Assembly (NCBI GenBank): GCA_016758965.1 | Contig: JAEPRB010000067.1 | Span: 109,305 to 173,304, forward strand | Source of the DNA: Circinella minor | Lineage: Eukaryota; Mucoromycota; Mucoromycetes; Mucorales; Lichtheimiaceae | Direction: 5' to 3' | Length of the DNA: 64,000 nucleotides | Shown here: positions 51,101-62,450 of the stretch, one piece after another | Position numbering within the stretch: the stretch's first letter is position 1 | Layout: each line of letters starts with the position of its first letter | Made by a program: the position numbers and the translations under genes | The notes under the pieces: generated by a model | What the model was told of the DNA's origin: nothing | Databases searched by the model: none | The model's input: the letters and a program-made list of their open reading frames with translations, nothing else

Positions 51101-52770
51101 TACAAAACATGACATCCAAGAACAATAATAATACTGGTTTACAAACGGAAGGTATTGATTTCTTGAAGAAACAAATTGAACAACAAGATAAAGAATTAGA
51201 AAATCTTCGAATTCGATTGGAAAATGCTCAACAGGGACTTCAAGATGGTGACATTCAAGAACAAGAACACTGGAAGAACAAGTATAATGAAGTCCATCGT
51301 GAATTACAACGTATCAATGCCAATCAATTGGAATTACAAAAAGAACTTGCTATCGCCAAGGAACAACGTATTACACTTGAAACTAAATTATCCTTATTGG
51401 AAAAGAACAAGAAGGATCAACAAGGTGTTGAACAACAAGAAGGAGAAGAACAACAACAACAACAACAAGAAGGAGTAGATAAAGATTACGAAGCCCAATA
51501 TACTGAATTGGCAGCTGCTAATATGGAAATGGAAAAACTTCGATTACAAATCGCTGATTATGAAGAACAATTACAAAAACAACGTGAAGAAGCTGAAAAA
51601 ATGTCTCAAGAACATGATGCATTTACAACCGATGTACAAGCTAAACTAGTGACATTGAATCAAGAATTGAAAGATCGTGATGGTATGATCAAGGCGGCTC
51701 AAACAGCGACGGATGATATTCAACGATTAAAATTGGAACGTGTAGAAGCTGAACAACAATGGACACATGCTCGAGAAGCATTAAATAATGAAAAACAGAA
51801 ATTGGAACAACGCGTGATGGAATATGAAGATGAAGCAGGTCGTTTACGACAACAAATTGAAACACAAACTGAACTTATTAATGAAGGCAAGGAGAAATTG
51901 GAATTGGAAATTAATTCACATGCAGATGATACAGAAACGATCAAAAATTTACGAGAAGAAACCACTCGATTAACTGAACAAATTGCAACAACCAATACTG
52001 AGCTTGTAACCGTTCAAACTCGATTAAATATGGGTGAAGAATCTTGGAAGAATCAAAAAGAACAATGGGAGATTTCAGAAACTGCTCTCAAGGCAGAGTA
52101 AGTAGTTATAATAATAATAATTGTTTTGACCCTTCAACTATATATATATATTACTTGAAGATTAAATTGGATATGTATTTATCGAATAGACTTGAAAATG
52201 TGACAAAACGATTTGATGATCTTCTCGAAACTTTATCGGCCAACAAACAAGCAAATATTGATAATGATAACGACAATACTAATTTACCTATACCCGCTGA
52301 TGTTGTAAACAAAACTCAAGAACAACTTCAATTATTAATCGTATCTATTCGACAAAAGAATGAAATGCTTCAACGTCAATATAAGTCTGCTTTAACTAAA
52401 GTTGAACAAGTACAATCTGATCTCAAATTTGCTAAAAATCAAGTCGCTTCTTTGAAAGCACAAGTAGATGTTGTACGATCAGAAAACGTAGAAATTGAAA
52501 ATAAATATAAGGATGCTACACACAAGGCTCAAGATGAAGCCATTGTTTATAAGGAGAATAATATACAACTTCGTACTACAATTCATGATTTACGTGCTCA
52601 AGTAACTACTCTTGATCAACAAGCAACTGAAAGTAAAGCATCTGTTGAGCCATTAACAGGTAAAAAAAAAAAATAAAGAAGCAGATCAAAACACATTTTC
52701 GAATTAGAAGGAGGAGGAAGAGGGAGAGTCAATTTAATTTATTTTGTTTTACTCACTTTTTTTATATGTC

Positions 52771-52803
<33 letters not shown>

Positions 52804-54128
52804 GCTAAAGTCGCAACTTTGGAAGCACAAATCAAAGCACAAAATGAAACTATTGAACAATTTGAAAAGAGTAAACTTGAATGGAGTGATCGAACTGCTC
52901 AAATCATGTCTCAATATAATGTAAGTTTTTTTTTTAATTCTACTTAATTGAAAAGTGTGAAAATAAGTGAATACATTCTTACATAATACTATTGGATAGA
53001 AATTGGATCCTGCTGAAGTGGAAACTGCCAAACAAGAAAGAGATACCGCAAAGGTTCAAATGGAAGCAGCTGAAAAAGCTAAGGTGGAAGCCGAAAATAA
53101 ATTAAAGGAACTCGAAGATGAAAAAATGACAGCACAAAAAGAATTAGAAGAAACACAACAAAAGATGAAGAGACTTCAAGCTGCTGCTGGTCATTTCAAG
53201 AAAAGAGCTGAACAATTAGCTGAACAACTAAAAACTTCTAAAGAAAGTACTACGGGAGCTGCAAGTGGAAATGCACCCTCTACACCAACTGCTACTACTC
53301 CCGCTCCTGAAGTAAGTAATTAATTTAACTTTGCTGACTAAAAAAAAATGTTGATATTAAATATTATTTCGTGGTATTTTGTTTAGGATGATCAAGAAAA
53401 GAAGGCACTTGAGCAAAAATTAAAAACAGCTCTTGAAGAAAAGAAGAATGCTGAATTGTCATTACAACAACGTATTAAACAACATACTGAGTTACAGGTT
53501 TGTATTCTTTTTATTTCGGTTTTCATTTATAATTTTTATAATTTTTATTAAATGGTTTTATATAACATTAATAGGAAAAACATAAAGGTCTCCTTGGTAA
53601 AACGCGTGCTATTGTTACAGAAAAGGTAAATAAATATATTTCATATATTGCTGAATATCATATATATATATATAATTTACTAACTTTTTTCTTATTATTT
53701 CTGTAAAAAAAAATCACAAATGTTATACATAGAACAATCTTGCTCAAAATGCTCAAACCCATGAAGAAGAACTTAATAAACTTCGAGAAGAACTTAAAAA
53801 ATGTACAGAAGATCTAAATAAGTCTACTGCAGAACTTGATAAAGAAAGAGAAGAAACCAAAAAGGCAAAAGAAGAAACTATCAAATTAAATCAACAATTG
53901 GAAAATGCAGCCAATGAAAAGAAACATTTGGAAATGGAAACACAAAGAAATAAGGTGAAACTTTCATTAGATCAAAACAAGATCTCGAAATTAACTAGAG
54001 AATTGGATGCTTTAAAGAAGCGTGCCAGAGAAGAGGATGAAACCACGGATGTAGCTGAACAACCTGCTGCCAAAATGCAAAAACAAGAAAATTCCCCTAC
54101 TACTACTCCTACTACTACTACCGAATAA
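48141..54128 (+). CDS. MLP1: Mlp1/TPR nuclear-basket coiled-coil protein
   Basis: Fourteen exons: 48141-48189, 48279-48527, 48630-48719, 48818-48921, 49012-49125, 49198-49935, 50011-50429, 50523-52097, 52190-52659, 52805-52920, 53000-53311, 53387-53497, 53575-53625, 53733-54128; 1597 residues, all junctions in phase. The protein is almost entirely heptad-repeat coiled coil, with family text typical of TPR: ELLPPGVKSSSDLIRF, VFKNISELQEQNQKLLERIRKLEEQ, and the LRTRNAELERLLADNEQHL to DGLYKRVIEEN block. TPR/Mlp proteins form filaments of the nuclear pore basket and act in mRNA export surveillance and spindle-checkpoint anchoring. The N-terminal about 110 residues are Thr/Glu/Pro-rich; the C-terminus ends in a basic KKRAREE stretch and a Thr-rich tail. 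Its last three exons have a broken copy at 56216-56709. Confidence 0.93.
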
Positions 54129-55610
54129 AATTCTCGCCCTTTCTTTTTTTTTTCCAATAAAAATCCGCATAAAAAAAATGTAATATATATATATATACTA
54201 TACTCGTCCACATATACTACCGTTGTATATATATATGTTATAACAAGAATAAACACAAAAAAATAAAAAAAGATCTATCGGATTTAGATATAAAATTAAT
54301 CCTGTGGTATTCCTGATTGATAATATATGCTGTCAACGACTTAAATAATTTCATGTTACACAACACAATCATTCCATTTGCATTAATACTTGAGCTTTTT
54401 TTTTATTTATATTGTATATATACATATCTAATCACTCATGAATAAAAATCTATATAATTATTTTTCTTCGTAATCAGGTTGTTTGTCTGGAACAGTAGTC
54501 TTGAATTCAGGTAACGACATCAAATGTTTATAAATGGATTCAATAATAGGATATTCAGACAAATTGACTGCAAACACTTCCTTTCCATTATAACACTGAG
54601 GTACCAATACCAAATCAGCCATTGTTAATTTATTGCCCACACAATATTTTGCTCCTTTTGAATCCATTCCAGTTTCTTCTAATTTGGTTTCCAGAGCCTT
54701 GAGTCCTCTTGCAATATGAGTATGTGCCCAGTCATTACATTTCTTGGGATTATCAGGGAACATCTCAGCCACTAATGCAGGGTTTTGAATGGGATGAATG
54801 TCACACACAATTTCATAGACAATTTCACGTACTAATGCACGTTCATATGGATCCTTGGGTAATAAAGGATTTTTATCTGGATAAAGATCTTCAAGGTAAC
54901 CAACAATAGCCATACTTTGTGTCAATACTTTTCCATCGGGTAAAATGTATGCAGGTACTTTTTTACTTGGATTCACTTTTTCGAATTCTGCAGAACGCTA
55001 TATATAAGAAGAGAGAGAGAAAGAGATAAATTTTCTACTCATTTTACTTTTTTTTTTTTTTTTTTTGCTCTAGATATATCATTTCAATAAAGTGAGTTTT
55101 TTTTTTTTTTTTTTTTTACCTCTTCTTTTTTAAATAAGCTGATAGATCGATATTCATAATCTACATTTTTATATGCGAGTGCTAAACGGACACGCCAACT
55201 TGATGAGGAACGAAAAAAACCATAAAGTATAGGCTTCGTCTAAAACGTTTTATATTCACAAATAGAAACGGCGTATGAATTGAGAGATATATATTATCTC
55301 TTTTTTCCTATTTTCATAGTTTTTAATAATATCTTACCATGTTTTTAAAAATATTCAGTTGAGGAAAAATCAAAAAGAGTTGGGAAAGAATTTGATCATG
55401 ATTGAAGGACCTAAATAAAAGTTTTAGTTCTTTGTTTTTCCCTTACACCTTTCTACTATTTATCCGATGTCCATAATTTTTTTTTCTTGAAAAAACATTT
55501 ACATTTTAATAATAAAAAAAAAAAAAATTATAAAAAATAACCCCTACCCATACATTCAATATAACGAATGATAATTTTATTTTTTCCTGTATAGATTGTA
55601 ATACCGTGAT
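53383..55610. repeat. Segmental duplication, copy 1
   Basis: This block (end of Mlp1/TPR, the intergenic spacer and the whole first GST gene with its near upstream region) is repeated at 56216-58215. Offsets of matching words are 2690 bases in the Mlp1 part and 2615 in the GST part, the difference coming from deletions in copy 2. Non-coding spacer text such as TTAATACTTGAGC and ATGAATAAAAATCTA is kept in both, so this was a DNA-level duplication. Confidence 0.85.
54458..55340 (-). CDS. Zeta-class glutathione S-transferase / maleylacetoacetate isomerase-like, copy 1
   Basis: Exons on the minus strand: 55340-55338 (only the ATG), 55239-55120, 54997-54458; 220 residues, near the zeta-class norm of about 215. 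N-terminal thioredoxin fold: [43 protein letters not shown] with the glutathione-contacting VPAY and QS residues; the C-terminal helical domain has [28 protein letters not shown] and SEYPIIESI. Zeta GSTs convert maleylacetoacetate to fumarylacetoacetate in tyrosine breakdown and can dechlorinate small acids. The class motif usually reads SSCSWRVR; here the Cys is Ser. The gene lies convergent with Mlp1/TPR. Confidence 0.9.
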
Positions 55611-55618
55611 GAATTAGA

Positions 55619-56140
55619 ATAAAATGGCATGGATACGTAAAAATGTCAAATTAAAATATTCAAGTTGAAAAACTGCGCATGGGCCAGTGCCATGGAAACC
55701 GAGTAATAATCCTTTGTGCTCCTAATATGTACAAAATTTATTGCATAAGCCGAGATCATAAAACGCTATGTTATATTAAGAACAGATGATCAAGCCAATT
55801 GTTGCCATTATACCATGTAAATAAAATAGTGTAGGTAAATACATTTTTTTTAGTCTATATCTTTTTCATTGATGCAACTCTCTTTTAATTCCCTAACTCC
55901 CCTAATTCCCCTATTCATTATGTTTCCCAGAAGGTGACAGATATATCATCTCACATAAAGTTTATAGATATTTCATTTATGGTATTTTTGAAGTTCAAGA
56001 ATATAATTTTTGGTTCTACCGGATAATAAAATTTCAAAAGATCAGTGGTATTTGATTCTTGGCCCACTTGTGCGAAATTTTTGTTTGTTCAATGGATTTT
56101 TTTTTTTTTTTTTTGCTTTTAATATTCAATATAATAGTTA
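55619..56140. repeat. Upstream block shared by GST copies 1 and 3
   Basis: Upstream of GST copy 1. It repeats at about 59487-59990, upstream of GST copy 3: TTCAAGTTGAAAAACTGCG, then TGCCATGGAAACCG, then TTATTGCATAAGC, ACCATGTAAA, CATAAAGTT and TTTTTGGTTCTA in the same order. It may hold regulatory sites that were kept, or be simple leftover of the duplication. Confidence 0.75.
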
Positions 56141-56215
56141 GATACGTATCTATCCATTCTATTAAAAAAAAAGAGTACGTATGATGATATCAAGCATCAT
56201 TCGTTGTATTTGGTA

Positions 56216-56709
56216 TAGGATGATTAAGAACAGATTCTTTATTAAATGGTTTTACATACATTGATACGAAAAACATAAAAGCCTTATTGGTAAAACGGGT
56301 GCTATTGTTACAGAAAAGGTAAATAAATATTGTTCATATACGTATTGCTGAATATCATATATATAATTTACTAGCTTTTTCTTATTATTTCTATAAAAAT
56401 CACAATGTTATTAGTATATAGAACAACCTTATTCAAAATGCTCAAAATCATGAAGAACTTAATAAACTTTCGAGAAGAACTTAAAAAGTGTACAAAAGAT
56501 CTTAATAAGTCTACTGCAGAACTTGATAAAGAAAGAGAAGAAACTAAAAAGGCAAAAGAAGAAACTGTCAAATTAAATCAACAGTTGGAAAATGCAGCCA
56601 ATGAAAAGAAACATTTGGAAAGATTTCGAAAGTAACTAGAGAATTGGATGCTTTAAAGAAGCGTGCCAGAGAAGAGGATGAACCCACGGATGTAGCTGCT
56701 ACCGAATAA
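56216..56709 (+). pseudogene. Broken copy of the Mlp1/TPR 3' end
   Basis: Matches 53383-54128 of the Mlp1/TPR gene. Exon 12 is almost wholly deleted; the exon 13 equivalent (GKTGAIVTEK) keeps its donor; the exon 14 equivalent has a single-base insertion near 56466 that shifts frame, an internal deletion after KKHLE, and loss of the sequence before the stop, which is kept as ACCGAATAAA. No start codon or upstream exons exist, so it cannot make a useful protein. It lies between GST copies 1 and 2 as part of the segmental duplication. Confidence 0.9.
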
Positions 56710-57072
56710 ATTTCTAGCCCTTTCTTTTTTTTTCCAAATAAAACATGTCCGCATAACAAAAATAATAGTAATATGTATAAACTATTACCTTTGTATATAT
56801 ATATATATGTTATAACAAAAATTTATCTCAACTACATCAACTCACTCTGCTTTCGTCCTGATAAAAAAAAAGTATAAACAGAAAAAGATTTAAAGGATTT
56901 AGGATATAAAAAATGTTCTGGTATTCCTCTGTTGTCATAACGATTTAAATAATTTCATGTTACACAAAACAATCATTCCATTTGCATTAATACTTGAGCT
57001 TTTTTTTTTATCTTTATTGTATATATATATATATATATAATCATCCATGAATAAAAATCTACGTAATTATCA

Positions 57073-57956
57073 TTATTGTGGGGCATCAGGTTGATTTTCT
57101 GGAGCAGTGGCCTTGAATTCAGGTAACGTCATCAAATGTTTAAAGATTGAATCAATAATAGGATATTCAGACATATCGACCGAAAACCGTTTTCCATTAT
57201 AATATTGAGGTACTAATACCAAATCAGCCATTGTTACATTATTACCCACACAATATTTAGCTTCTTTTGAATCTCTTCCAGCCGCCGCTAATTTACTTTC
57301 AAGTGCTTTAAATCCTGTTGCAATATGGGAACGTGCCCATTCAGTACGTTTGTCGACATTATCAGGGAAAATCTCGGCCATCAAGGCAGGATTTTGAATG
57401 GGATGAATGTCGCACGCGATTTCATTGACAATTTCACGTACCAATGCACGTTCATATGGATTCTTGGGTAATAAAGGATTTTTTTCTGGGTAAGTATCTT
57501 CAAGGTAATCAACAATAGCCATACTTTGTGTTAATACTTTTCCGTCAGGTAAAATGTATGCAGGTATTTTTTTACTTGGATTCACTTTTTCGAATTCTTC
57601 AGAACGCTATATTTTTATAGAGAGAGAGAGAAAAAGACATAGTTTATATCAATTCAACGTTTTTTTTTTCAATATATAGACGTTTTATGATAAAAATATA
57701 TATCATTTCAATAAAATAAGGATTTTTTTTTTTTACCTGTTCTTGTTTAAGTAAATTGATAGGTCGATAATCATAATCAACATTTTTATATGCGAGTGCT
57801 AAACGAACGCGCCAAGTTGCTGAAGAACGAAAATAACCATAAAGTACGGATTTTTTCTAAAAAGTTTATATTCATTCATAAATATAAATAAAAACAACAT
57901 ATAAATTATTCTTATTTTCATATTTCTTGATAATCACTTACAGTTTCGTCAGTCAT
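57073..57956 (-). CDS. Zeta-class glutathione S-transferase-like, copy 2
   Basis: Exons on the minus strand: 57956-57942, 57856-57737, 57606-57073; 222 residues. It is very close to copy 1, with the same intron positions: [81 protein letters not shown]. Exon 1 encodes MTDET; copy 1 has lost all of this but the ATG. The class motif reads SSATWRVR, so the usual Cys is Ala. It is intact and probably functional; its expected role is the same as copy 1. Confidence 0.91.
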
Positions 57957-58315
57957 GTTTTAAAAATTAAAGGTTAAGAACCAAAAAAAAAAAAAAAAAG
58001 AGTAGAAGAATTGGAATTATGATCGAGGGATTTAAATAAAAAGTTTGAGTTCTGTTTTTTTTTCCCACGCCTTTTCTATTCATTGCCATCACTACTATTA
58101 TCCGACAGAGGTTCATCATAAAGACATTTGCATTAATAATAAAAGATGATAGTCAATAACGGGAATACATTCAATATTACGAATTACGACTTTATTGCAT
58201 ATTAGATTGTAATATCATGAACACATGATTTAATTATAATAATAATAATAATAAACATCCCCCTAATACTATTATTATTGATCTTTTTATTCCAATCTTA
58301 TGATAATGCTGCGCA

Positions 58316-59204
58316 TTATTTATCAGGCGAAGTATCAATAAATTCCTTTACAGATAAAAGATGATGATGGATCGCTCCAATGATTGGATATGGGGCCAAT
58401 GGTACTTGATAACGTACTGCATTATAAAATTGAGGCACTAATAAAAAGTCAGCCATCGTAATGGTGTCACCCACACAATATTTACTTCCAGCTGGAACAT
58501 AATTTTCTTCTCTAATGGATCTTAACTTGGCTTCCAAAGCATCAAATCCTTTTGTAATTTGTTTTCTTGCCCATACTACCATTTCATCTTGATTTTGAAA
58601 TATTTGTTTAGCAAGTCCACTATTTTGAAGTGGATGAATATCGCATGCAATTTCATTACAGATTTCTCGTACAATAGCACGTTGAATTGGATCAGATGGT
58701 AAAGAAGGCTTAGTATCGGGATAAACTTCTTCCAAGTATTCCATAATAGCAATGCTTTGAGTAAAGACTTTGCCCTCCGCTGTAATAAAAACAGGAATTC
58801 TTTTACTTGCATTGACCTTCGCAAGTTCTTCAAGCTATGTACCACAAACCGATAATAAACAAAAGAAAAAGTTGTTTTGGTTAGATGATTATATATATTT
58901 TTTACACAGTAGAATTTCACATCTTCACCCACCCAACTCTTTTTATTGGGGGTGGGGGTGGGGGAAGGAGGAGGATTTAAAAAACTTACATGATCTTCGT
59001 TATGAAGATCTATGGTACGATGTTCATATTCAATGTTTTTCCATGCAAGCATTATACTTACACGCCATGTTGCGGAAGATTGAACACTACCATAAAGAAT
59101 TGGTTTTGAGAAATATGGCTATAATAAATTCATTTTATTAAATAATCACGACTATTTTTAATAGCTATACATTTATAAATGGTGTTGATACTCACACTTG
59201 TCAT
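58316..59204 (-). CDS. Zeta-class glutathione S-transferase-like, copy 3 (divergent)
   Basis: Exons on the minus strand: 59204-59196, 59118-58990, 58834-58316; 218 residues. Same exon structure as copies 1 and 2 but more diverged: KPILYGSVQSSATWRVSIML, VNASKRIPVFITAEGKVFTQSIAI, DIHPLQNSGLAKQIF, KYCVGDTITMADFLLVPQFYN. The motif Arg after WRV is Ser and the usual Cys is Ala, so glutathione handling or substrate may differ. The first donor is GTGAGT. It is probably the oldest split in this three-gene array. Confidence 0.9.
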
Positions 59205-60060
59205 CTGAGCAGTTTTTTTTTTAAAAAAAAAAATATATATATATATTTTGAAAAGAGAAGGGTTCTTGATATTTACTAATCCTATTAAGTTATATATTTA
59301 TACAAAGCCACATATGACCTTACATATGAAAATAGGTCATATTAAAGCTATATAGTTCGTACACATTAATAAATATTTATGTTTCAAATAATATATATAT
59401 AATCATTTTATACCACGCTTTAACTATATTGGTTATTTTAGTTGTTATCAAAGTAGGCTTTTTTTATTATATCACTCGTCACAGAACAAAATGGCGTGGA
59501 TGCTACGCCAGATAGACTAAACTATTCAAGTTGAAAAACTGCGGATGAGCCGTTGCCATGGAAACCGGGTATTCTTTTGTGTTCCTGTGTACAAATTCAT
59601 TGTGTATTATTGCATAAGCTAGCACCATAAAACTTTAATTAGTTTACAGTAATTTTTTTTATGTTATAGAGAAGATTACTAAGCAATTGTTGTCACGACA
59701 CCATGTAAAAACATTTTCTTTTTAGTTTATCTTTTTATTCATGCGACTCTCTTTCGACCCCTTGTATCCTAATTCCTCATTCATATATTTCCAAGAAGTT
59801 ACATATGTCACTCCGCATAAAGTTCATAGATGTTTTAATACTTATGAATATAAATATTGATAAGGGAAAAATCTAGTTTTTGGTTCTATACGTACCAGAT
59901 ATAAAATTTCAGAGATCAATATAATTCTTGGTATACTTTTGGGTGTAATTTTTGTTGATCAAGGGAATTTTTCAATATTCAATATACGTAATAATTCGGT
60001 AACCATCGATGCTCAAAAAAAAAGCAATGATGAAGAAAATATGTAAATAATGTACTAAGA
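59205..60060. other. Upstream region of GST copy 3
   Basis: No coding text. 59487-59990 repeats the block found upstream of GST copy 1 (55619-56140). An AT repeat at about 59233-59246 lies within the first 50 bases upstream of the start. Confidence 0.6.
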
Positions 60061-60235
60061 TTTTTATTATGTTGTATTTGAATAAATAAATAAGCGTTCT
60101 GATTTATAAATGAGTGTCCGAGTCATGATGAATGTGTTATAATAAGGGGAAAAGGCACAGAATATAAGAGAATATGTATTATTGGTTGTAAAGAGTTGCA
60201 TGATCATAGATTGAATAAATGAACCTTCTTCACCT

Positions 60236-60293
60236 TCGCATCTTCGTGGGTTGAAGCCCTTGGCTTCGCGTCGTGTCAGCCCCTCCGGGGCTA
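60236..60293. repeat. GC-rich double hairpin
   Basis: Two perfect small hairpins in AT-rich surroundings: GAAGCC-CTT-GGCTTC (60253-60267) and AGCCCC-TCC-GGGGCT (60278-60292). The neighbouring words on the opposite strand (CACCAAAACGTAGCCCC) resemble CATCAAAATGTTGCGGAACCC near 61293-61313, so this may be a piece of a dispersed repeat. Confidence 0.5.
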
Positions 60294-60489
60294 CGTTTTG
60301 GTGGCTCCCTAAATAAATTGTAGTAAAATAATTGTGTAAGCGATAGAGAAAAGAACACCAAGGGTTATCGATCAAATTTATCGTCGCTGCTGAGTAAGGG
60401 ATGGAACGCATGCGGACGGTCGCTTCCAATCACTTTTTCCTACGAGTAGAGGACTTACCGAATCATTAGTTTCATATCAATACTAAGGA

Positions 60490-61360
60490 TAGTTGGATAT
60501 ACAAGAGTGCATAACTGGACCAAGATGCTCAATGATCTTGGGAAAGTTTGAGACGTCCGCAGGGGGGGGACGTAACAAACCAAACGTGTCATGTAAAGAC
60601 ATCCGATATGTACACATTCTCAGACATGATTTTAAGCGTATATGTCGAATTCATATACTCCTTTACCAAGGTACCACCCGCGACTGGATTCTGTACTCCA
60701 TGATCCACGGATAAATTCACAATATCCCTTCAATTTTTTTCCTAACTTTACAAAATCTGGCTACAGTTGGGCATCTGATAACTTGGTGGATGCTTTGACG
60801 TCAATGAATCTGATGTCGAAGACATCAACAGTAGGAGTCTTATAATACATAAAATAATTACCCATACAAGAATCAGATATATTGATTATGTGTGATTCGT
60901 CTCGTCTTGAGTTCATCTTATACGTATGTGTATAGATATAGTTAAACCCCATTTTTTGCACATCACCGCTGTTCCACACCATTTACCAAAGTTCCCACCT
61001 GTGGAAAAAAAAAGGGGTTCAATTGTATGCGTCATGAATGGCGCCAGATGTTGTATAATAAACGAGGATTCCAACACTCAAATATCGAACCACGAATCGA
61101 ATACTTGCATCATATCCTTGAGATTCAGCGAAACCACCAATAAATCTTTGATATCACTATCTTGAATTTCTTGACTGTTGTTCTCGTCGTCGTCGTCGTC
61201 ATTGTTATCTGCTTCTTCTTCGAATCTGCGTGTGAATGATCGTCACTACAGTAGACCTTCGGTCTTTTCACTCCCGCCAATTTGAAACCCCCGGGTTCCG
61301 CAACATTTTGATGGAGACATAAGTCGACTTGAGGTGGTAACATGTAGAAGATGTTACAAA
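60490..61360 (-). pseudogene. Decayed protein-coding remnant, family not identified
   Basis: On the minus strand a coding-like text runs with several stops and frame changes: an acidic NNDDDDDENNSQE stretch, IKDLLVVSLNLKDMM, GGNFGKWCGTAVMCKKWG, DVKASTKLSDAQL, PDFVKLGKKLKGYCEF and LKIMSENVYISDVF. The VKASTKL / DFVKLGKKLK part reminds me of lineage-specific multi-copy proteins of Mucoromycota, but I cannot name the family. At least four in-frame stops make it non-functional. Confidence 0.4.
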
Positions 61361-61760
61361 ACCACAACACTCGTATATCAAGGATATTTCCTTTTTGCGC
61401 GAGGCTTATAAAATAGCATTAAGCTAGATGTAATGTCGAGGTACGCAGGAGACTATCCAATGTTAGATAGGGTACCAATTTTGATGACATCAATATAAGG
61501 TAGTCATAATGCTACTTTCACTTTTTATGAGCATTCAAGCTATTGTTTTGATCATTCTCCAAAGTATCCAAATTATCTACATCGGAATAATCCACAACTG
61601 TAATGTCTTTAAAAGAAAAATATTCAATACAACGATCAAACTAGTATTCCATCTATGATAAAATTTCTAAACAGTACGTACCTCATGATAATCAAATTTG
61701 AATTTGCCACGAGATGCTTGACCCCCTGGATTTTCTTTATATTACTTCGTTGTCATCATC

Positions 61761-61766
<6 letters not shown>

Positions 61767-61830
<64 letters not shown>
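61767..61830. repeat. Compound (CT)n(TA)n microsatellite
   Basis: About 14 CT units run directly into about 18 TA units, with no interruption. Length is probably variable. Confidence 0.9.
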
Positions 61831-61832
<2 letters not shown>

Positions 61833-62450
61833 GATTAATATAATCCATAATATCAGTAGTATTTGCGTTTTTTGAGTACCGCATTCGTTACCAAAATAAA
61901 CCTCCTTAAACATATTTTGTTTCTTCCGTGAATGTTTTGGCTACAGTTAGTTTCAATGCTTGCCTAGAATAATGACATTCAAGTTAATCGACCTAAAATA
62001 TATATTATTTTATTTTGAAGAATAACGTCATGCCTTAATGGATTCTCAGTGATAACAATATACTTATGTCCAGGCAGCTTATCTTTTTAAAATTTGAGGT
62101 TTCAGCCTCATAAGTTGAATAAAATTAAATGAAAAAAGAGCTTTCTTTTCATGATATACAAAGGCGTGACAAGTAAATGAAGAAGAAAAGTCTTTTGTCT
62201 GTAAACAATGCCAATTATATGTGCTTTTTATATAACATACGTAATGATTTCATCACTCAGCTGTAAAAAAAACTCTATATAAGATAAACTACCTATTGCC
62301 AATACATATATATATATGAATAAGAATAATATTTGATAAACTAAATAGTATATTTTTTTACAAGAATAAAAACAATGATAAGTGTGATCTTTTTTTTTTT
62401 TTTGGAATAACTAAATTACAGAAAATAAAATTAAATAAGGTCTAAAAATT

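Larger units (their letters stand above)
56216..58215. repeat. Segmental duplication, copy 2
   Basis: The second copy of the block at 53383-55610: broken Mlp1/TPR end, spacer, GST copy 2 and its near upstream region (ACATTCAATAT and TAGATTGTAATA match on both sides). Similarity fades near 58215. Confidence 0.85.
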
